Assembly: GCA_963576565.1 (NCBI GenBank)
Contig: OY755038.1
Coordinates: 139,448,989-139,512,988 of the forward strand
Length of the DNA stretch: 64,000 bases
From: Aspidapion aeneum
Taxonomy: Eukaryota; Arthropoda; Insecta; Coleoptera; Brentidae
Direction: 5' to 3'
The translations under genes and the position numbers were made by a program. Each line of letters begins with the position of its first letter. Position 1 is the stretch's first letter. Positions 20,916-31,332 of this stretch are shown in pieces. The notes below the pieces were generated by a model. The model was given only the letters and a program-made list of their open reading frames with translations, searched no databases and was not told where the DNA came from.

Positions 20916-23212
20916 CAAGTTAAATAAAACTGTTTAAACAATTAATAGTAATATCGTAAAACAAAAAATCTCGCGGCGAACTGTCCCCGCGGCTAATTAT
21001 CGGCGGCGAATTGTCCCCTACTCTACTTGAGACTTTAATAAAATTTCTGTCTAAATTTTCATTAATATTACAAAATATGTGAAATTTAGGTAGCTACCTA
21101 GTTATTAAACTGTCTTTATCTATAAGGTTTAAAAATTGATTTTTTCCCCGCCCGCTTTACTTTTTAATCTACCAATTAAAGGAAAAACCAAATTGTTGTC
21201 TTCCTCAACTAATTATTTAGTTGCATAAAATCTCAAAAGCAACCGTCACAGATTTTTTAAACTAGTGCGCATAATCAGGAAGCGAACTAACAACAGAAAT
21301 CGTTATTAATTTATATTTGTATTTTAAAAGTATTGAAAGAAATAAATAAATAAATAAAAACATTTTTTATTATATTAATTTAAAGATTATGCAAATAAAC
21401 AAATCGCATGTAAGTTTATTTGGATTTTAATCTGAAGATCGTTTTTTTTACTTTCCTCGTCAAGGCAAATATCGTTTAAAAGTTACATGCTAAAATATAA
21501 AAGAGATATGAGAATTTAGTACTAAACGGTTTATCCAGCCTTGTGTACATTGCCCTAAAAAACTCGCTCTAATAGTTAATTGAAGCTAAAAATCGTATAA
21601 AATTTTGTCATATCGTTCCTAAATATGATCAAATTTTACATTTTTAAGAAATAAATTAACAAAAACGTTATTGTTTTCAAGTTACAATGAGATAAACCAC
21701 CCCCCATAGGTAGTTTAAAATTTAGGACGATTTTTAGTCGGAATCCCATGACCTACGGGTTTAAAGTGACGTAGAAGTCTAAATTAGACAGTTTTAGAAA
21801 AATCAGTTTTCCATGTTTTCTTTTTTTTCCGGTCTATATGGTCCATTTCAAGATCAAATCGTCTTAAATTTCAATTTTTAGGACATTTTATCGTCCGTAC
21901 AGGTAAAAATACCAAATCAATTGCGGCCTGTTTCGGCAAAAAATCAATTTTTCCAAACCAATGCACATTTAAATTTTAAACCTAAACCTTAAACTTAAAC
22001 CAAAACCTAGACTAAAACTTACGCCTTAGTAAATACTGGTGTTAGAGTTTAGAAAATGTTATAAAAAATATTCTACTTTTAAATGGTGGCAACTACCCTG
22101 TTTCTAAAAAGTTTTAAATGAAAAAATATGCTATAATTAAAGAATTCTTGTAGTTTTTACTTTAGTCTTTAAAGGAAAAAAAACCAAACCGAACCAATAA
22201 ATTAGTTACGTCTTTTCAGATAGCCTAAATGTATAGACCGGCAAAGTAAAACGTGCTTTTTTAGATATCTCAGAAACTAAATATCTGGCAGGATTTTGTA
22301 TAGTCATAATTATTAGGAAAGAAAAAAAAATATATTTAACTATAATTCAAAACCTGCAAATAAACATAATGCCCCATTTATAAGTAGCTATTTTTTCAAA
22401 TATCCCAACCTCAATAAATATCCTTACTTAACGAATTTCTAAAGTTAATGAGTATTTTTGCTTAAAATTTAATTAAAATCAATTTGGAGTATTGGGAGTT
22501 ATCATGACACACATGGAGAGACAAACATACAAACTGGCAGACAGACGTCATGCGTCAGGACAAAATTCTGTCTACAGGACGTAGAATACTTAAAAAACAA
22601 ATTTTTGGTGTCATCTAAACTTTTTTCTTCCTATGAACTCACACTGCCTTTTCGATCAGCAAATATACATGCATATATAATTATACCTCTGACCATCGAA
22701 TTCTATAAATTTCTTGAAGACTACACTTCAACCAAAGATTTTTCAATGTTCATATTCTTACCCAAGTATATATAAGGGCATTTTTCTCAAAAGTGTACAT
22801 TTTCAAGAATACAAAAGTTGAAATTTTACCTAAAGAACACCTGTTTTAAAACCAGACCAACTAAAAGTATGAATATTCTATTTTAAAATTGAGGCAGAAA
22901 CAAAAAAAACTCTCTGTCTCCAAACTTTCTGTTCTTGTTTTTATATTTGGGATTAGTTTATCTGGATTAGAGTAGTCAAATATATATTTTTTAATAACTA
23001 TGCAAAAACAAACACAAAAATACCGGTTTGTTTTAAAGCAGTAAAATATTCAAAATTATAATAAATCAAACTTAACTTTCCAACGGTGTCAAAATGTTTA
23101 TGACAATGTATACTACAAATGGTATTTGACATGCACAAAACATAAACCTTTCAGAATATCTACTTATTTATTCAAAGAAATTATGAAATGTGAAGTGTAA
23201 TTTCAACAAAAC
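20916..23212. other. Noncoding, nothing recognised
   Basis: AT-rich. No frame above background, no repeat longer than about 20 bp seen. GGCGGCGAACTGTCCCC-like words occur twice near 20,972-21,015. CCTAAACC-like words near 21,980 are too few and irregular for a telomere repeat. Confidence 0.4.
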
Positions 23213-23262
23213 TGGAGTGGGACAGCATTGACAAATCGGGACAGGATTAACTTATTTTGACA
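23213..23262. repeat. GGGACAGGATTGAC-type words
   Basis: GGGACAGCATTGACAAATC is followed at once by GGGACAGGATTAAC. Related words recur at about 26,660, 26,722, 27,058 and 27,252, beyond the RTE insertion. Nature unknown. Confidence 0.5.
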
Positions 23263-23599
23263 AAAATGGTACAAAATGCACTTAATTTACCATAGCATCT
23301 TTTTTAAAACTAATTTTTATTTATTTTTAAAGAAATTTTTGAACAAAACATTGTTAAAACATTAAAAAGAAATCATATTTCGTGACAAAAAACTTACTTA
23401 ACTTGAATAAAAACTTTAAAATACTTGCTAAAATAAATATATAAATTTGAATAACATGTTTAAGCGCATATCTGTAAGGGGCTTATCCAAAGTTTGTACT
23501 AAGTCATCTTTGCACTTTCGGGCCAGTCAAATTTATTTCCGCCAATATTATATAAAAATTTTACTGTGTAGTTCAAATTGTCGTCAGACTTCAGTGATA

Positions 23600-24128
23600 C
23601 TACTATGTCGGTTTAGAACGTTTTTCTACGTTTTCCGATGCCTATTCTCCACCTCCTTCGATCCTGACCATCCTCTGTCAGATTCTTTTGACTCATTGAT
23701 CTTTGGATTGACTGTTGCCATTCTAGTTTAGGACGCCCTCTTTTTCTGCGCCCTATTGGTTGTCATTCTAGGACCTGCTTTGGTAATCTTTCGTCGTTCA
23801 TCCGTTGTACATGGCCGTACCATATCAGTTGCCTTTTAGTGATGTCATCCGTTATGCCCTCGATTCCAATTCTTTCTTTTATGATCTCATTTCTTATGTG
23901 TTCTATTCTAGATATTCTCATTGATCTTCTTATTGCATCCATTTCGACACTTTCCATTTTTGTTTTGTATTTTTCTGTTACGCGACAAGTCTCTATTCCA
24001 TACAACAGCGTGCTTTTGACCATTGTTTCATATATGTTAAATTTTACATTCTTTTTTATCTCTCTGCTCCATAAAATACTGTTAAGACATCCAATAACTT
24101 TTTTTGCTTTTACTATTCTTTTTTCCAA
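23600..24128 (-). pseudogene. RTE LINE ORF2 C-terminal part, broken
   Basis: Continues the RTE protein: KSTLLYGIETCRVTEKYKTK (thumb), then the helical region with DAIRRSMRISR and TDDITKRQLIWYGHVQRMND. At about 23,763 a TGA replaces a tryptophan codon that is intact in the second copy (48,235-48,582). The frame then continues with GRRKRGRPKLEWQQS to a normal end near 23,610. A frameshift plus the stop at 24,133 cut it from the RT domain. Confidence 0.85.
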
Positions 24129-24132
24129 TTAT

Positions 24133-25464
24133 TTAGTCTGTTCCTGTCTTATCAAATGTGACACCTAAGTATACATACTCATTGCATGGAGATATTGTTT
24201 GTCCATTTTCTAGTACTAAGTCACTGGATTCGTTTCCAATACATAAGTACTGTGTCTTGTCCACGTTCACTGTTAGTCCCCACTTTTGGTATTCTTCTGT
24301 TAACTTTCTCATCATATACTTCATGTCTTCTTTATCATTAGCCACAATTACTTGGTCGTCAGCAAACTGTAGTGTGTATATGGTAAATCGGTCGTTAAGT
24401 TGTATTCCCATGCCGTGCATCTTACGTTTCCAGTTTTTTAGAGCTACTGCGATATATATTTTAAAAAGAGTTGGAGAGATACAACATCCCTGTCTTAAGC
24501 CTTTGGTTACCAGGAATTCTTTTGAAAGTCGATTTCCAATTTTAATTTTAGATTTTGACACTTTGTATAGTTCTTTTATCACTTTTATGTATGTATGATT
24601 GATATTAGTTTGCTCTAAAACTGTCCATAATTTTTCTACTGGAACGGTATCATATGCTTTTTGTAGGTCCACAAAGGTAACATGAGTCTCTATATTTCTG
24701 GCGCTCCTTTTCTCAATTACTTGTTTAAGACAAAAAACATTATCACTACAAGATCTGCCTGCGCGAAACCCACTTTGCTCTTCTTCTTCCTCTTGTTCAT
24801 GAAAATCATTCTCTATTAGATCTCTAAGAATCCTACCGTACAATCTACTTAGAGTACTGGTTACTGAAATTCCTCTGTAATTGTTGCAATCCAGCTTGTT
24901 TCCTTTTTTATGTATTGAGGATATGAATGCAATTTTCCAATCATTAGGTACTGGATGTCCGTTTATGCATTGATTAATAACATATGTGAGATTTTCGAGT
25001 AGTTTCTCTGATCCATATTTAAGCATTTCAGCATATATTCCCCCAGGTCCGCTAGCTTTTCCGGAGTTAAGTATTTTAATATAATTCTTTATCATTTCTT
25101 TTTCGATGATTACTTCCTCTCCATGTACTTCTATGTCTCTTCTCGGAGAAGCTGCCAGATATTCGGGTCTCGTCTCCTGCAGCAGTCCCTTGTAGTGTTC
25201 TGTCCATTGTTCTGGTTTGATTATCTGGATGTTTACTTTTTCTTTTTTTGGGTTTTTTACTGTAGAAATGAATTTCCATACTTCAGAACTCTGCCTACCT
25301 CCTACGTGTGTGTTTATGTCGTGGCACTTGCGCTCGAACATTTCATTTTTTTCTGTGCGTATCAAATTTCTTAGCTGTCTTCTGGTTTCCCTGTAGATTT
25401 CTAGGTCTCTTTGCTCCTTAGTACTGAGCCATTTCAAGTATGTGCGTTTTTTCTCTTTGACCAT
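24133..25464 (-). pseudogene. RTE LINE reverse transcriptase
   Basis: 443 uninterrupted codons, with in-frame coding continuing upstream of the first ATG to about 25,660. It makes DNA at a nicked chromosomal target. Seen in order: LNSGKASGPGGIYAEMLKYG, then IHKKGNKLDCNNYRGISV (RT motif 1), FRAGRSCSDNVFCLKQV, THVTFVDLQKAYDTVP (motif A aspartate), KGLRQGCCISPTLFKIYI (motif B) and LQFADDQVIVAND (FADD catalytic box), followed by KWGLTVNVDKTQYL and EYVYLGVTF. This pattern is the RTE/BovB-like group of LINEs in insects. A stop at 24,133 and a frameshift separate it from its C-terminal part. Confidence 0.9.
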
Positions 25465-25670
25465 TTCCTGTATTTTGTCCGTCCACCATATCTTCCTGTT
25501 ATTTCTATTATCTTCGTACCCAACAGCTTCGTTGCTTGCTTCCTTTAAGCTTTTTATTATGTTTGTATATATCTCTTCAAATGAGTGATTTGTGTTTATT
25601 AATTTTTCATCTAATCGGTTCTGATTTGTCCCACAAAATCGCAGTGGAGCAATCCGTGTTACATGGTACC

Positions 25671-26640
25671 TAAAAATACAAAATATTGTGTAAAAAATGT
25701 AATTTCTTTAAGTTTTTTATGAATTAATTTAATTTTATGTCTAAATTGGAATTAATTGGAAAAAATATTTTTTTTGAACGAGCGTGCGGAAAATGTTATT
25801 TGTGCCGAAAATTAAACTTTGCGAAGTTTTTCCGCACAAAAATATCATTCTGATTATAAAATATGGCGCTTGGTGTAAATAATCAGTTGTTAATGCATAG
25901 TGCCAAGCATTGTACGTTTACAATTAATTATAATATAAATAAGTAAATAACGTAAGATTTGAAATAAGAACTATTTTAAACTTTATTTTCTTTACGCTCG
26001 TAGAAAAACAATTGTTTCTAACACTTGCAGAAACCTATTTTTCCGCAATTAATGCTTGACAGAACTGCGTGCAGAAAAATCGGTTTTCTGCATTTGTTAG
26101 GAAAATAGCTATTTTACCTATCTTTTTCTCGTTTTTCCTTTTCCTCAAATATTTCTTTCTCTTCTTTCTTTGTTTTTTTCATAAAAGTAGAGAGAGTTTA
26201 GGGGGTCTGCGTGCAAAAAAATCGGTTTTCTGCACTTGTTAGGAAAATAACTATTTTACCATTCTCTTTCTCGTTTTCTTTTCTGTATTTGTTTTTTATT
26301 AAAGTAGAAGCTGTTTTGGGGATTCCATAGGTAGGTTTTGAGAATTATCTATTTTCCTTTCCATAGTTAGAACTGCTATCTGCTTACCTTGTTGAAATTT
26401 CCTAGCATGATACCTACATAAAAAGAATAAATGTTGCAAACTTTATCTGCAAAACAGGATATTATTTTATCTTACTATTTCTGTAGTTTTGTTAAAATTA
26501 CCGATCTTTATCATTTGTTTTCTTCTGTTAATATTTTTCTAATTTTTTTTCTTTCTTTCCTCCAATGTTTAAATCAATTCTAGTACCTTTTCCACATATT
26601 GTTTTAAAGAACCATTCATTTTTCTACAAAAAATACGTGT
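25671..26640. other. Noncoding with a 142-bp-spaced duplication
   Basis: CTGCGTGCAGAAAAATCGG with the following 35 bases (26,065-26,120) recurs at 26,207-26,262 with a few changes, at a distance of 142. No gene is visible. Pyrimidine-rich stretches at 26,120-26,180 and 26,265-26,290 follow each copy. Confidence 0.6.
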
Positions 26641-27719
26641 GCTTTACTAGTTTTTGTCAATTCTGTCCCACACTGTCAATCATGTCTCAACTAAAAAATG
26701 GCAAAATTGGGCAGAATTGACAGGGACAGGGTTGATGTTTTGTAGTTATTTTAATTCTCCAAGTAAAATGAGACTGTATCTTAATAAAACACGTTTTTCC
26801 AACAACGGCTTTACTTACCTTTTCATAAAAATTGTATTAAACACCAATAAAATTTAACACAAAAAGTGTACTGTACCAACAAGATTGAGGTATAATTAAT
26901 TTTTTACAGTTTTTTTTAATTTTGCCAGCAAAAATGACCATAAATTTCTAAACAACAACCTCCTATTTTGTTTTTATTTGAGAAACTTACCTCAAATTAA
27001 TTTATTTTTTAAGTATATTGAAGCCATCAATACATGACCAAGCGACTTAAAGCAAGTGGGGACAGGATTGACACAAAACTAAGCGGACAACATATCTCGC
27101 ACTTTTCTAAAAATATATATCTTTGGATTTGACTTTTTGTTGAAAAAAATTGTAATAAACAAGACAAAGAAGAAAAATTAATACAAATGTTAGCGGCAAA
27201 ATTGGTTTAACACCTTCTTATTTAGGAATAAACTTAAAATTTCAATTTGGGGACACGTGACAGGATTGAACTGCTAATTTTATCAAGATTAGCTGACTTT
27301 TTGCTTTGGAAATTTTGTTTAAATTTAGAATTAAGTCAAATTTTATGAAAAATAATTATTCTAGTATCCAAAAAAGTCAGAAAACCGAAAATGTACCCTT
27401 TTCAAAGAAATGTCCATAAGTGCTCCTAGATTTTCTCTATTAAATATGTTCTTATAGATACAGGTTTATTGGTAATACCACAGATTTATTGAGTTTTTGA
27501 AGATAATTTTTTTCATTGCTGTAATTTCTGTCCATTGTACTAATGTCAGTATAATTGGTCAGAGTTAACTATTGACAGAACTATAAATATTTTTGTTTAC
27601 TTTTTTCTTCTTAAATAGCTTTTACCACATTTTGAAAATTCCAGAGGTTTATTTACAGTTCAAATACTTGATTTTCACAAAAATATTAATCACAGATTCA
27701 TTTTAAAATATTGGCCGCT
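26641..27719. other. Noncoding with recurrent GGGACAGG..TTGA words
   Basis: No coding region recognised. Words like AGAATTGACAGGGACAGGG (26,722), GGGGACAGGATTGACAC (27,057) and GTGACAGGATTGAACTG (27,256) recur, some also in inverted form near 26,662. They match those left of the RTE LINE, so the RTE probably landed in one continuous older repeat. Confidence 0.45.
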
Positions 27720-27962
27720 TCTGACCCCATATAAACCAGTGTACGACGTGGAGCTCCTTCGTCTAGTGTCCTCATTAGTGGTCCCAGGGCTTTTCGCTCG
27801 AGACCAAAAACTTTTCTATGGACAAAAAATATCTTTTAATTTTCGCCTTTAAAAATGACTAGGTTCACATTAAAGTTGAACCCGATTTAGTCGGAATGCG
27901 GAGACTCGAGTTGAACTCGATTTAGTCGGAGTAAGGAGACCTAGTTCGGTGGTGCCAAATTT
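27720..27962 (-). other. Possible leader of an LTR element
   Basis: Next to a putative LTR start at 27,963. The words TTGAACCCGATTTAGTCGG and TTGAACTCGATTTAGTCGG form a 44-bp direct duplication at about 27,877-27,945. The last bases GTTCGGTGGTGCCA could be a primer site (TGGCACCACC on the minus strand), but I cannot assign its tRNA. Confidence 0.35.
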
Positions 27963-28958
27963 TGGTCTTTTACGTTTGGCACTCGTGATTTCACTCTTTC
28001 GGACGGAAATCTGGGCGCCACTCTAAGAAATAAGGGAGCTTAGAGTCTCCAGAGTACGGCTAGCTTTTAAACAGTCGAGAAAAACGGGTTCTAGTTTTGG
28101 TTGGGAAATAAAATCCAGGCATTATAACCCAAATGTACCACTTTTATTTGGTAAAATCTAACAAATATTGTGGCTATTTACAAATTAACCCAATAATCAC
28201 TTTCACTTTTCTCAATTTATTTGATCATTTCGATTACGAAATCAGACAAAATTTTGGGCGTTTTCGCAAAGACGGCCAAAAGACGGTTTTGACAAGTCCG
28301 TCGGCTATATAGAATTAAATAAAGTCTAACAACAGTTCAAGACGCGGTGCCATCAATTCCTTGAACCGGGAAGAAGTTAAAATCACCCTACGTGACGCGT
28401 GCCTGCCTGTTTGGCTACCAAAGACAGGGGTCCGGGAATCAGAGTCATTTGGGGATCCTATGGGGAATCAATCCAGAAAGACGCGTGCCTGCCTGTTTGC
28501 CTACCAAAGACAGGGGTCCAGGAGGTCTGGATGATTCGGGAATTTACCAATTCTGGGATCAGCCCTTAAGAACAAGTGCCTGCCTGTTTGGCTACCAAAG
28601 ACAGGGGTCTGGGGCTAAGGGCGATCCAATGAAAAGAAAACGGGTTACATAAAGAATCTGCAATTTTCCTTTTTATTATACGAAATTTAAACTCTTACAA
28701 TGTCGGGAAGTTGCCTATTCTTTTAACCGGGAATACGTTGAACCAACTCTGTAAGGCGCGTGCCTGCCTGTTTGGCTACCAAAGACAGGGGTCCGGGAAT
28801 CAGAGTGGTGTGAGATACCAACGATGGAACCAACCCTTAAAAACGCGTGCCTGCCTGTTTGGCTACCAAAGACAGGGGTCCGGGAATAAGGGTGGTTCGG
28901 GACCACAGTGAACTAATTATTTATAGTAAAGAAAGCCCCCCGGTCTTGTCATAATACT
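27963..28958 (-). repeat. LTR fragment related to the 52-kb LARD LTR
   Basis: GGGCGCCACTCTAAGAAATA, AAGGGAGCTTAGAGTCTCC and GCTTTTAAACAGT (28,013-28,077) align with 52,110-52,180 in the LARD LTR, in the same orientation and at a comparable distance from the LTR edge. Beyond this the sequences diverge, and this copy carries the 86-91-bp minisatellite. It is a relative, not a copy, of that LTR. The right end is not defined. Confidence 0.5.
28395..28905. repeat. Minisatellite with conserved hairpin core
   Basis: Five copies of a nearly invariant core of about 37 bp (starts 28,395, 28,481, 28,572, 28,755 and 28,843). It includes GTGCCTGCCTGTTTGGCTAC and CCAAAGACAGGGG. Between the cores lie about 50 bases that vary more. 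The core can fold, with CCTGTTTGG facing CCAAAGACAGG around CTA. Open frames on both strands here (28,392-28,652, 28,711-28,911, 28,715-28,906) are by-products of the repeat. Confidence 0.9.
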
Positions 28959-28959
28959 G

Positions 28960-29045
28960 TTATACATACCCCCTGTATACATTAGTTCGGAATACAAAGT
29001 TCGAGAGGCGCTGATTACAGACCGTCACCCCTGGTATAAAAATAT
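28960..29045. repeat. Dispersed repeat, partial copy 3
   Basis: CCCCCTGTATACATTAGTTC and GGAATACAAAGTTCGAGAGGCGCTG align with 1,279-1,327 and 47,210-47,255. Only this central part of the repeat is recognisable here. Confidence 0.6.
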
Positions 29046-29273
29046 TATGGACAGGGTTCTGTGCTGTCGCATTATATATTAACCACTACTCTACTACTCT
29101 TGGTATATTTCGACAATTTGTTTTTGATCATGACTGAAATTGACCTTGGCAAAATAGATAAAAATATGACGGTGATTTAATTCCATTTTACATTTTTCGT
29201 TTGTGGATGCAGTTTTTCGCTATTTTTCGACTTTTTAGCTTATTTTTTATGGTGTTTTTTTGCTAAATTAATT

Positions 29274-29560
29274 ATGGCCAATCGGTATTTTGAGCGTTTT
29301 GATGGGGGCGATCCATCACTTAAGAAATTGAGAAGAAAACAATGTTGTGTTTGTGGTTCCGAAGACTATGTTAGCAAGCGCCATCGCTTTCCCAAACGAA
29401 ACCCGAAGCTATTTGATGAGTGGCTAAAAATTCTTCGGCCTAAAAACTGGCTAACTTTGACGAAAGATGAAATTTACGTTAAATATGTGTGATGGACTCT
29501 TTGAACCAGGACAGAGTTTTAAATGTTTAGTTTCAAATTTCAATATTTAGAAAACAAGCG
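29274..29560 (+). pseudogene. THAP-domain remnant
   Basis: From ATG at 29,274 the protein reads KQCCVCGSEDYVSKRHRFPK and then LFDEWLKILRPKNW, which fits the first half of a THAP zinc finger (C-x2-C, then the conserved F-P and W), a DNA-binding fold shared by host regulators and P-element-type transposases. The frame stops at 29,490. A different frame directly continues with CDGLFEPGQSF, which resembles the second half (C-x2-H-F..F), but leucine takes the place of the zinc-binding histidine. A frameshift plus loss of this residue make it a pseudogene, or exon one of an unrecognised gene. Confidence 0.55.
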
Positions 29561-29755
29561 AAAAACTAGGGGGTGGGGGTTGTAATCGACAATATTTTTT
29601 TTATTAATTTTTTTTTCTAGGGGGTGGTAATTTTCCTGTTTTCCCTTTAATTATTAACAAAAAGTGCATATTTTTTATTTTAGGGGGTAATTACCACGTT
29701 ACTCCCCCTCAAATCCGCTCTTGGAAAAACATAGTTTATTTCACTATATTTATAT
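29561..29755. other. Noncoding, GGGGGT-rich
   Basis: CTAGGGGGTGGGGGTTGTAA (29,567), CTAGGGGGTGGTAATT (29,618) and TTAGGGGGTAATTACCAC (29,682) recur at about 50-65 bp steps, which suggests a short diverged tandem repeat. No gene seen. Confidence 0.45.
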
Positions 29756-29756
29756 A

Positions 29757-30247
29757 CAGGGTCCGACATAATGATCTCCCATATTAAAAACGCCATTGTA
29801 AATGCTATTTAGATTTTTTTTTACTGAACCATTTGTCTTTATTAAGTTTGGAAAGTTACAGAGTCCATGTGGCGGCCATTTTTTTCGATACACATTCAAA
29901 GCTGATTTCTGAAAGTTTCACTCGTACAGTAACTTAAAAGCCATATTCTTGTAATTCCTTGGCGTATTGCTGCTTTCAATTCGTCAATAGTTCGGGGTTA
30001 GTGTTTAGGTATCCACAAAGGATCTGGAACTAAAGCATGTCTACCAAGTGCGGAGTGAGTACGAAAAGTTCTTTGCGTCGTAATCACAGATTCGTTACCT
30101 ACTTTTAATAAATGTTTCGATAACAAAGACACGAAGGCAAGAAAATGGCAAGGCGCGAGCTACCAACCGACTACGCTAAGCTCTCTCAGTGATTCGGGCA
30201 TAGCAGCGGTGCAAAATATGGGAGATCATCATGCCGCACAGAGGGGC
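29757..30247 (-). mobile_element. Internally deleted Tc1/mariner-like element
   Basis: The left end TACAGGGTCCGACATAATGA with TCTCCCATATT is mirrored at the right end by AATATGGGAGATCATCATG plus CCGCACAGAG, giving inverted repeats of about 29 bp. The minus strand between them encodes TIDELKAAIRQGITRIW, SETFRNQL, a stop, then CIEKNGRHMDSVTF. This is the far C-terminal part of a mariner-type transposase as found in many insect genomes. The catalytic domain is absent. TA precedes the left end, as expected for the superfamily. Confidence 0.7.
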
Positions 30248-30285
30248 CGGGACCCATAAAAGTTACCAAAAATATGAAACTCAGG
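30228..30285 (+). repeat. Terminal-repeat-like segment, partner at 46.4 kb
   Basis: GCCGCACAGAGGGGCCGGGA and CCCATAAAAGTTACCAAAAAT match the reverse complement of 46,424-46,472. It overlaps the right end of the mariner-like remnant. The pair brackets the two nested BEL elements and may mark the ends of one older DNA transposon into which the outer BEL inserted. Confidence 0.55.
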
Positions 30286-30381
30286 GTATGAAATTTAAGT
30301 GAAAAAAATGCTTGAAAATTATCCTCCTTGCATCTCTTTCTTTATTTAAGGCATCCATGAAAAAGTGCGTACAACAAAACT

Positions 30382-30921
30382 GTTCGGGCTTCACCCTCAA
30401 AATTAGTTTATAAGTATTCTTTGAATTATGTTTTCGTTTAATTTTGCATTTCCTATCAAAGGAATTATTTTCTTTATTTTTATTGGGTTATTTTAGGTAA
30501 TAATTAAATATTCATATATTTTTATAATGAAACCTTTATTTTCTTGTCGCGTCGCGTAAACTTTTACAATCTCGCGCATTCATCAAAAAATCCAAATATA
30601 TGGACTTGAGCTTGCACGAGAAGTGCCCTCATGCGTCAAGAATATGAGGCAGAAAACCGTCAGAAAATGACGAAGACACTTGTCAAAAACTCGAAAAAAA
30701 CGGACAAGTGGAGTTTAAATAAAAACTCAAAAAAGTGCCTGTATACGCTCGAAACAAACCCGCAATTACCCGCAATTTTGACTAGCTGATGGATACGACC
30801 CCGAGAAGACGATACCAATGGTAAGTGCTTGCTCAATTTCCCGCATTTCTTATTTTAATTAAATCGTTCCGCAAATTAATATTTCAAAAAAAATTGGTAG
30901 TATACCGTATGCTAGTGCATA
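30382..30921 (+). repeat. 5' LTR of the outer BEL
   Basis: Begins TGTTCGGGCTTCACCCTC and is matched by 43,941-44,463. The two differ by few substitutions and by an 18-bp stretch (near 30,722-30,740) missing from the right LTR. The exact 3' edge is uncertain by some ten bases, as the LTRs diverge next to the primer site. Confidence 0.85.
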
Positions 30922-30943
30922 TGGTCCTTATCGAGCCGAATTG
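30922..30943 (+). promoter_or_regulatory. Primer-binding site, tRNA-Tyr type, of outer BEL
   Basis: TGGTCCTTATCGAGCCGAAT resembles the complement of the tRNA-Tyr 3' end (TGGTCCTTCGAGCCGGAAT from memory) with a two-base insertion and one missing base. These differences may be decay. Confidence 0.65.
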
Positions 30944-31332
30944 CTCAAAAAATAAAGGTTTCAAAACCAAAACCGCGCTAATTAAAGCAAATTATTTTCA
31001 CAATAATTAAAATTACCCGCTTCCTATGTTATGCTCATTTTGATAAGTTTTATTATTTTCGCCCAATAAATTCAAGGTTGCACTCGGCGCGCAACAAAAT
31101 ACTGTTTTTTTTGTCGGGCATTCCGATTTACAAGTTTTTTGCGGTGTATTCCGAATTCTTTAGGGGGTTTCCTAGAATTTTCAAAACAAACAAGATTTAT
31201 TGAACTTTGTTTAGGTTTTTTATTTGTTTTCAATTTAGATAATAGAACATATGTTCTACAGAAATTACATACACGTTGACTAAAGGTACATATTTAAACA
31301 GTTCCTTGACAGTTTTTTGAATAGCTATAAAT
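30944..31332 (+). other. Outer BEL leader
   Basis: Noncoding interval between primer site and Gag ATG. AT-rich; no conserved motif recognised. Confidence 0.5.

Larger units (their letters stand above)
23597..25670 (-). mobile_element. RTE-type LINE, 5'-truncated
   Basis: A single minus-strand ORF2 is followed by a short tail rich in TAGTAGT (next to 23,597). The 5' end breaks off within the ORF near 25,670, so the endonuclease domain is missing. The same 3' end occurs as a 378-bp insertion at 48,220-48,597, which confirms the 3' boundary. No target duplication could be found for this copy. Confidence 0.85.

Noticed and set aside
21960..22030. Telomere-like CCTAAACC words
   Set aside because: Too few and irregular; the usual insect telomere repeat TTAGG is not present in tandem.
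23839..24598. Two plus-strand frames of 109 and 146 codons
   Set aside because: They are antisense shadows of the RTE reverse transcriptase, which carries all catalytic motifs on the minus strand.
28395..28905. CRISPR array
   Set aside because: Regular core and spacer pattern, but the sequence is eukaryotic, the spacers are related to each other, no cas genes exist, and the array lies in an LTR-like repeat.
28392..28911. Short proteins with repeated ACLFGYQRQGSG motif on the plus strand and a minus-strand counterpart
   Set aside because: They are translations of the 86-91-bp minisatellite; unit lengths are not all multiples of three and both strands are open equally well.
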